From NCBI RefSeq assembly GCF_965118895.1, contig NZ_CBCPJJ010000009.1, positions 124,001 to 188,000 on the forward strand: a stretch of 64,000 nucleotides of DNA, in the 5' to 3' direction. The DNA is from Rahnella inusitata_A. Its GTDB lineage: Bacteria; Pseudomonadota; Gammaproteobacteria; Enterobacterales; Enterobacteriaceae. Position 1 is the first letter of the stretch. Each line of letters starts with the position of its first letter. The notes under the pieces are model-generated. The model did no database searches. It saw only the letters and a program-made list of their open reading frames with translations, and had not been told where the DNA came from. Shown one piece after another: positions 60,423 through 64,000 of the stretch. The translations under genes were made by a program, and so were the position numbers.

Positions 60423-60770
60423 TCAGGCGGGTTGTTGGGTTGAATCTCGGATATCGACTGTCGCCCCGTTTTTCACCACTGACTGTACGCCTTTTCTGGC
60501 CGCGCTTTCGGTGGTGTACATTTCACTGACGCCAATCACCTGATGATTTTTGGCTTTCAGCACAAAATAAAATTGCCCGTCTTTTGACGGTTTTATCTCG
60601 TATTGTTCTTCATGTGGCGCGTTGTTTTGCACAGACGTAATGCCATTTTCTGCCGAGGCTTTACTGGCATACATTTCACTGGTGAGAATAATCTCTCCGT
60701 TCCCGGCCTTCAGGTTAAAGTGAAACTGTCCATTCTTCGCTTTTTTCAGATCATAGTGACCAGTCGCCAT
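60423..60770 (-). CDS. yegP: DUF1508 (UPF0339) protein YegP
   Basis: A 115-aa cytoplasmic protein made of two tandem DUF1508 repeats, each with the pattern GQFHFNLKAGNGEIILTSEMY and GQFYFVLKAKNHQVIGVSEMY. Function unknown. ATG at 60770 gives the usual family start. Its position between trhP and baeR matches E. coli. Confidence 0.9.
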   Translation of the reverse strand: MATGHYDLKKAKNGQFHFNLKAGNGEIILTSEMYASKASAENGITSVQNNAPHEEQYEIKPSKDGQFYFVLKAKNHQVIGVSEMYTTESAARKGVQSVVKNGATVDIRDSTQQPA

Positions 60771-60936
60771 AAAGGTTATCTCCAGCAAGGGGGTTATTTT
60801 CCACAGCTAAGTGTAGTTAAAGGAGAATCTTTCGCGGCGATAAGAGGAAGTTAAGGCATGAAATGTGAACTGGCCGACAGACTTTCAGCAACTTTACAAA
60901 ACTGAACTGTCGGCCCGGAAAGAACGGCTTTGCGCG

Positions 60937-61656
60937 TCAGGCGAGGTGGCAGGGCTCCGCCTCCCACCGATAACCGACGCCGTAGACCGCGCGGATAAAG
61001 GCTTTCTCGCCGTCCAGCGACTCCAGCTTGCGGCGCAGATTTTTGATATGGCTGTCGATGGTGCGGTCAGTGACTACGCGGTAATCATCGTAGAGATTAT
61101 TGAGCAGCACTTCACGGGTAAACACATAGCCAGGTTTTACCGACAGGGTTTTCAGCAGGCGGAATTCTGCTGGCGTCAGCTCCAGTTCATGCCCCTGAAA
61201 AGATGCCTGAAAGCGCGCTTCATCGATATGCAGGCCGTGGCTTTTGGTGATGTTTTCGTCCGGACGCACGCAGCGGCGCAAGATAACTTTGACGCGTGCC
61301 ACAACTTCACGCGGGCTGTACGGTTTGCAAATGTAATCATCCGCCCCGATTTCGAGCCCCAGCAGGCGATCAATTTCTTCGGTTTTCGCCGTAACCATCA
61401 TGATCGGCACGTCGGAAAACTGGCGGATGTCACGACAGATCGACAGTCCGCTGCTGCCCGGCAGCATCAGATCCAGCAAGATCATCGCCGGCGGGCTGGT
61501 TTTGACCTGAGTTATCACGTCGTGGCCGTCAGGCAGCCACTGGGTGACATAACCCGCCGCGTCGAGATAATCGATCAGCAACTGAGCCAGTTTCGGCTCA
61601 TCTTCCACAATCAAGATTTTTAACGGCGCGCGGCCGGATGCTACTAAATCGTTCAT
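60937..61656 (-). CDS. baeR: Response regulator BaeR
   Basis: BaeR is the OmpR-type regulator of envelope-stress and drug-efflux genes (mdtABCD, spy, acrD). It is 239 aa. The receiver domain has D62 (LLDLMLPG) and K111 (YICKPYSPRE); the C-terminal winged helix has LTPAEFRLLKTL and AVYGVGYRWE. ATG at 61656 overlaps the baeS stop (ATGA), consistent with the mdtD-baeS-baeR order on this strand. Confidence 0.93.
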   Translation of the reverse strand: MNDLVASGRAPLKILIVEDEPKLAQLLIDYLDAAGYVTQWLPDGHDVITQVKTSPPAMILLDLMLPGSSGLSICRDIRQFSDVPIMMVTAKTEEIDRLLGLEIGADDYICKPYSPREVVARVKVILRRCVRPDENITKSHGLHIDEARFQASFQGHELELTPAEFRLLKTLSVKPGYVFTREVLLNNLYDDYRVVTDRTIDSHIKNLRRKLESLDGEKAFIRAVYGVGYRWEAEPCHLA

Positions 61657-63041
61657 CAGTTTCTCGGTCCATGTGGAACAGAAAGCGGCAGGACGACCGT
61701 GATACGCACGCCGCCTGCGGGAGAGTGGCTGGCGCTTATCTGCCCGCCATGTGCTTCGACGATATTCTGACAAATCGCCAGACCTAAACCGGAGCCGCCA
61801 CTGGCGCGGTTGCGCGAGCCTTCGGTGCGATAAAAACGTTCGAAAATGCGGATCAGTTGTTCATCGCTGATACCTGGTGCAGTGTCCTGGAAAGTCAGAA
61901 TCAGCGATTTATCACGAATTTCGCCCAGAATTTCCAGCCCGCCGTTGGGATCAGTATAGCGCAGGCTGTTTTCCATCAGATTATTGAAAAGCTGCGAAAG
62001 GCGTTGCGGATCACCGAACACCTCCGCGCTTTCCGGCAGTTTGCTGATCAGCGTTAACTGCTTGCTGTGAAAACGATCCCGCGAACCGGCTTCCGCCAGC
62101 TGCACCAGATGCACGACGTCGGTATCGACTTTGCGGTACGCCAGCGCTCCGGCATCAGAAAGGGAAAGCTGGTGTAAATCATCCACCAGCTTGGTGAGAA
62201 TCGATACTTCCGACTGCAATGATTCCAGCGAGCCGAGCGTCATTTTTCGCACGCCGTCCTGCATCGCTTCCAGTTCACCACGCAGCACTGCCAGCGGGGT
62301 GCGCAGCTCATGGGAGATGTCGGCCATAAACGCCCGACGCATCTGCTCGTTCTTTTCCAGCGTCATTGCCAGCTGGTTGAAATCCTGCGCCAGTTTTCCC
62401 AGCTCATCTTCACTGTCGACCTCCACACGGGTGCTGAAATCCCCGGCGGCCAGCTGATGGGTGCCGTTGACCAGCCGTTTAACCGGCGCGAGCATACCGC
62501 GCGATAACAGCCAGGTCACGGCGGCGGCCAGAAGTGCGGTAAAGGCGACAATCATCCAGCTGGTGCGGCTTTGCTGACGCTCGAAGTTGATGTCTGCGTC
62601 GCGCGTCAGGCGTTCAGCCGGGGTCGAAATCACCGAACCAATCACTACGCCGTTGACGGTCATCACGCGGCGCGGTCCCTGCAAATCAGGCGGAACCGGC
62701 TGATCGTATCCGCCGATCCGCCGATCGTGACTGTCGAGGATCCAGAATTTTGTTCGCCATCCCTGTGGTGGCATTCTCGGACTGCTGTTTTGTTCAAATG
62801 AGCGCATCAGCTGATAGATCAGCCGGTCGTTAGTTTCTAAAAACTCCCAGCTACCGTGCTGTTTATATTGTTCCTGCAAGGTGTCGGCCAGCAGTTCGAC
62901 GCGCTGTTCGTTACTCTGGCGGATGTAATCAATAAAGCCGCGCTCGAAGCTCATCCGCACGCCCCAGTTCATGGTGATTAACACCAGCGCACAGGTGCAG
63001 AAGATGGCCATGAACAGTTTGGCGGTAATTCCTGGTTTCAT
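61656..63041 (-). CDS. baeS: Sensor histidine kinase BaeS
   Basis: BaeS senses envelope stress and phosphorylates BaeR. It is 461 aa. There are two membrane helices (about 7-30 and 165-185) around a periplasmic domain, then a HAMP domain (about 185-240), the H-box DISHELRTPLAVLRGE, the N-box NLMENSLRYTD and the G-boxes APGISDEQL and GGSGLGLAICQNIV. It overlaps mdtD by 4 bp and baeR by 3 bp or fewer. Confidence 0.93.
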   Translation of the reverse strand: MKPGITAKLFMAIFCTCALVLITMNWGVRMSFERGFIDYIRQSNEQRVELLADTLQEQYKQHGSWEFLETNDRLIYQLMRSFEQNSSPRMPPQGWRTKFWILDSHDRRIGGYDQPVPPDLQGPRRVMTVNGVVIGSVISTPAERLTRDADINFERQQSRTSWMIVAFTALLAAAVTWLLSRGMLAPVKRLVNGTHQLAAGDFSTRVEVDSEDELGKLAQDFNQLAMTLEKNEQMRRAFMADISHELRTPLAVLRGELEAMQDGVRKMTLGSLESLQSEVSILTKLVDDLHQLSLSDAGALAYRKVDTDVVHLVQLAEAGSRDRFHSKQLTLISKLPESAEVFGDPQRLSQLFNNLMENSLRYTDPNGGLEILGEIRDKSLILTFQDTAPGISDEQLIRIFERFYRTEGSRNRASGGSGLGLAICQNIVEAHGGQISASHSPAGGVRITVVLPLSVPHGPRN

Positions 63042-64000
63042 GATTTTCTCATTGGATCGGGAGAGCCTGCCGCCGCACGACGACGGTCAATAAGGGCATT
63101 TTTCTGGGCATCCGCCGGCACGCGGGAAAAGACCCAGGCCGGCAGGGCGATAATCACCGCCATCGACATATAGCAGTAGAGAAACGCGGTATGCATTGCG
63201 CCGCTGCCGACGTCTACCTGCTGATGTGCGAAAACGCCGATGAGGATACCCGCGACGCTGACGCCCAGACTCATCGACAGCTGCATGATCATCGACAACA
63301 AACTGTTGCCGCTGCTGGCAAGGCGCGGCGGCAAGTCTTTCAGCGTCAGGGTATTCATCGACGAGAAACGCAGTGAATTCACCATCCCCTGGAAGAACAG
63401 CACAATTGGGATCATCCACACCGCGCCGTAAATCGCCACCAGCGGGAAGATAAGCGTAATCAGCGCCAGCAACAGCGTGGCGGTTACCAGCGCAGAACGG
63501 TAGCCGAGCTGATTGACCAGCCGGACCACCACGCGCTTCATTCCCATGCTACCGAGCACCATCGGGATCATCATCAGCCCGGCGTGAAAGGGTGTGAAGC
63601 CCATGCCGAGTTGCAGAAAGACCGGCGTCATAAACGGCAACATACCGCTGCCGATGCGACCCAGAAAACTGCCGGTCAGGCCGATTTTGAACGTCGTGGT
63701 GTGAAACAGACGCAGTGAAAACAGGGCGGACAAATTACCGCGTGCGTGCATCCAGTAGATACCGAGCGCGCCAAACCCAACCACTACCAGCAGCAGTAAT
63801 TCCAGCGGCGTCAGCCCGAGGCCACGGCTGCCGTCGAGCGCCAGCGTCAGGGTCGCCATACATACCGCCAGCATCACAAACCCGCTGATATCAAAGCGGC
63901 GTGTCTGCATTTTGTAATTGGGCATGATCATCAATGTGGCGATACAACCGGCAATGCCGACCGGCAGGTTGATCAAAAATATCCAGTGCCAGCTTGCGTA
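63038..64000 (-). CDS. mdtD: MFS transporter MdtD (partial, 3' part)
   Basis: This is the C-terminal 320 residues of a DHA2-type, 14-helix MFS permease. The window edge cuts it, so the start is missing; the open frame continues to position 64000 (YASWHWIFLINLPVG). MdtD follows the MdtABC efflux pump genes in E. coli and was later shown to act in citrate export. It shares an ATGA overlap with baeS. Confidence 0.85.
   Translation of the reverse strand, partial: YASWHWIFLINLPVGIAGCIATLMIMPNYKMQTRRFDISGFVMLAVCMATLTLALDGSRGLGLTPLELLLLVVVGFGALGIYWMHARGNLSALFSLRLFHTTTFKIGLTGSFLGRIGSGMLPFMTPVFLQLGMGFTPFHAGLMMIPMVLGSMGMKRVVVRLVNQLGYRSALVTATLLLALITLIFPLVAIYGAVWMIPIVLFFQGMVNSLRFSSMNTLTLKDLPPRLASSGNSLLSMIMQLSMSLGVSVAGILIGVFAHQQVDVGSGAMHTAFLYCYMSMAVIIALPAWVFSRVPADAQKNALIDRRRAAAGSPDPMRKS

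Noticed and set aside
63038..64000. Truncated MFS gene as a pseudogene
   Set aside because: The frame stays open to the window edge with normal MdtD sequence, so it is cut by the window, not broken.

Overview
The window is chromosomal DNA of an enterobacterium (order Enterobacterales). Almost every core gene has a close E. coli counterpart, but several junctions differ from E. coli. The pilW-rodZ-ispG-hisS-yfgM-bamB-der block, the protealysin/emfourin pair and the zevAB-like pair suggest a Yersiniaceae-type organism (Rahnella/Serratia/Ewingella relatives). The genus is an inference from gene content only. No tRNA, rRNA, IS element, prophage or CRISPR array was seen.

Layout. 0-3.2 kb: glnB, hmp and glyA, with an NsrR-like and a PurR-like site between hmp and glyA. 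3.4-9.4 kb: hcaT, csiE, a ZevA/ZevB-type zinc-uptake pair behind a Zur-like palindrome, suhB and trmJ. 9.5-12.9 kb: a decayed isc locus. iscR and its two IscR sites are intact, a terminator follows, then a C-terminally shortened iscS, then pepB directly. iscU, iscA, hscB, hscA, fdx and iscX are absent. 13-24 kb: sseB, ndk, rlmN, pilW, rodZ, ispG, hisS, yfgM, bamB, der. 23.9-31.6 kb is an accessory stretch around yfgJ, before xseA: an AEC carrier, emfourin/protealysin, and a LacI regulator divergent from a transporter and a GH31 glycosidase. 31.6-37.9 kb: xseA, guaB, guaA and a PAS-GAF-GGDEF diguanylate cyclase. 38-41 kb is a mixed stretch: NTF2-like protein, LysR regulator, DUF3313 lipoprotein, GNAT acetyltransferase.

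41-47 kb: BtsS/BtsR, the pyruvate-sensing two-component system, sits directly before a short CstA-family transporter with a candidate BtsR direct repeat between them. A TPP riboswitch controlling thiM-thiD follows. 47.3-57.4 kb is a catabolic region: an unrecognised gene with an FCD/GntR-type operator, a GntR regulator, an AraC/GPH transporter/GH127 arabinofuranosidase module, and a sugar-acid type set (MFS transporter, rspB, rspA). 57.6-64 kb: yegS, CyaR sRNA, trhP, yegP, baeR, baeS and the 3' part of mdtD, which runs off the window; this order resembles E. coli.

The most notable point is the isc locus. IscR keeps its cluster ligands and IscS keeps its PLP lysine and catalytic cysteine. The scaffold and chaperone genes are gone, and so is the IscS tail at the IscU-binding end. 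Several Fe-S enzymes are nevertheless encoded nearby (RlmN, IspG, IscR), so clusters must come from another system, most likely SUF, while IscS probably persists for sulfur transfer such as tRNA thiolation.
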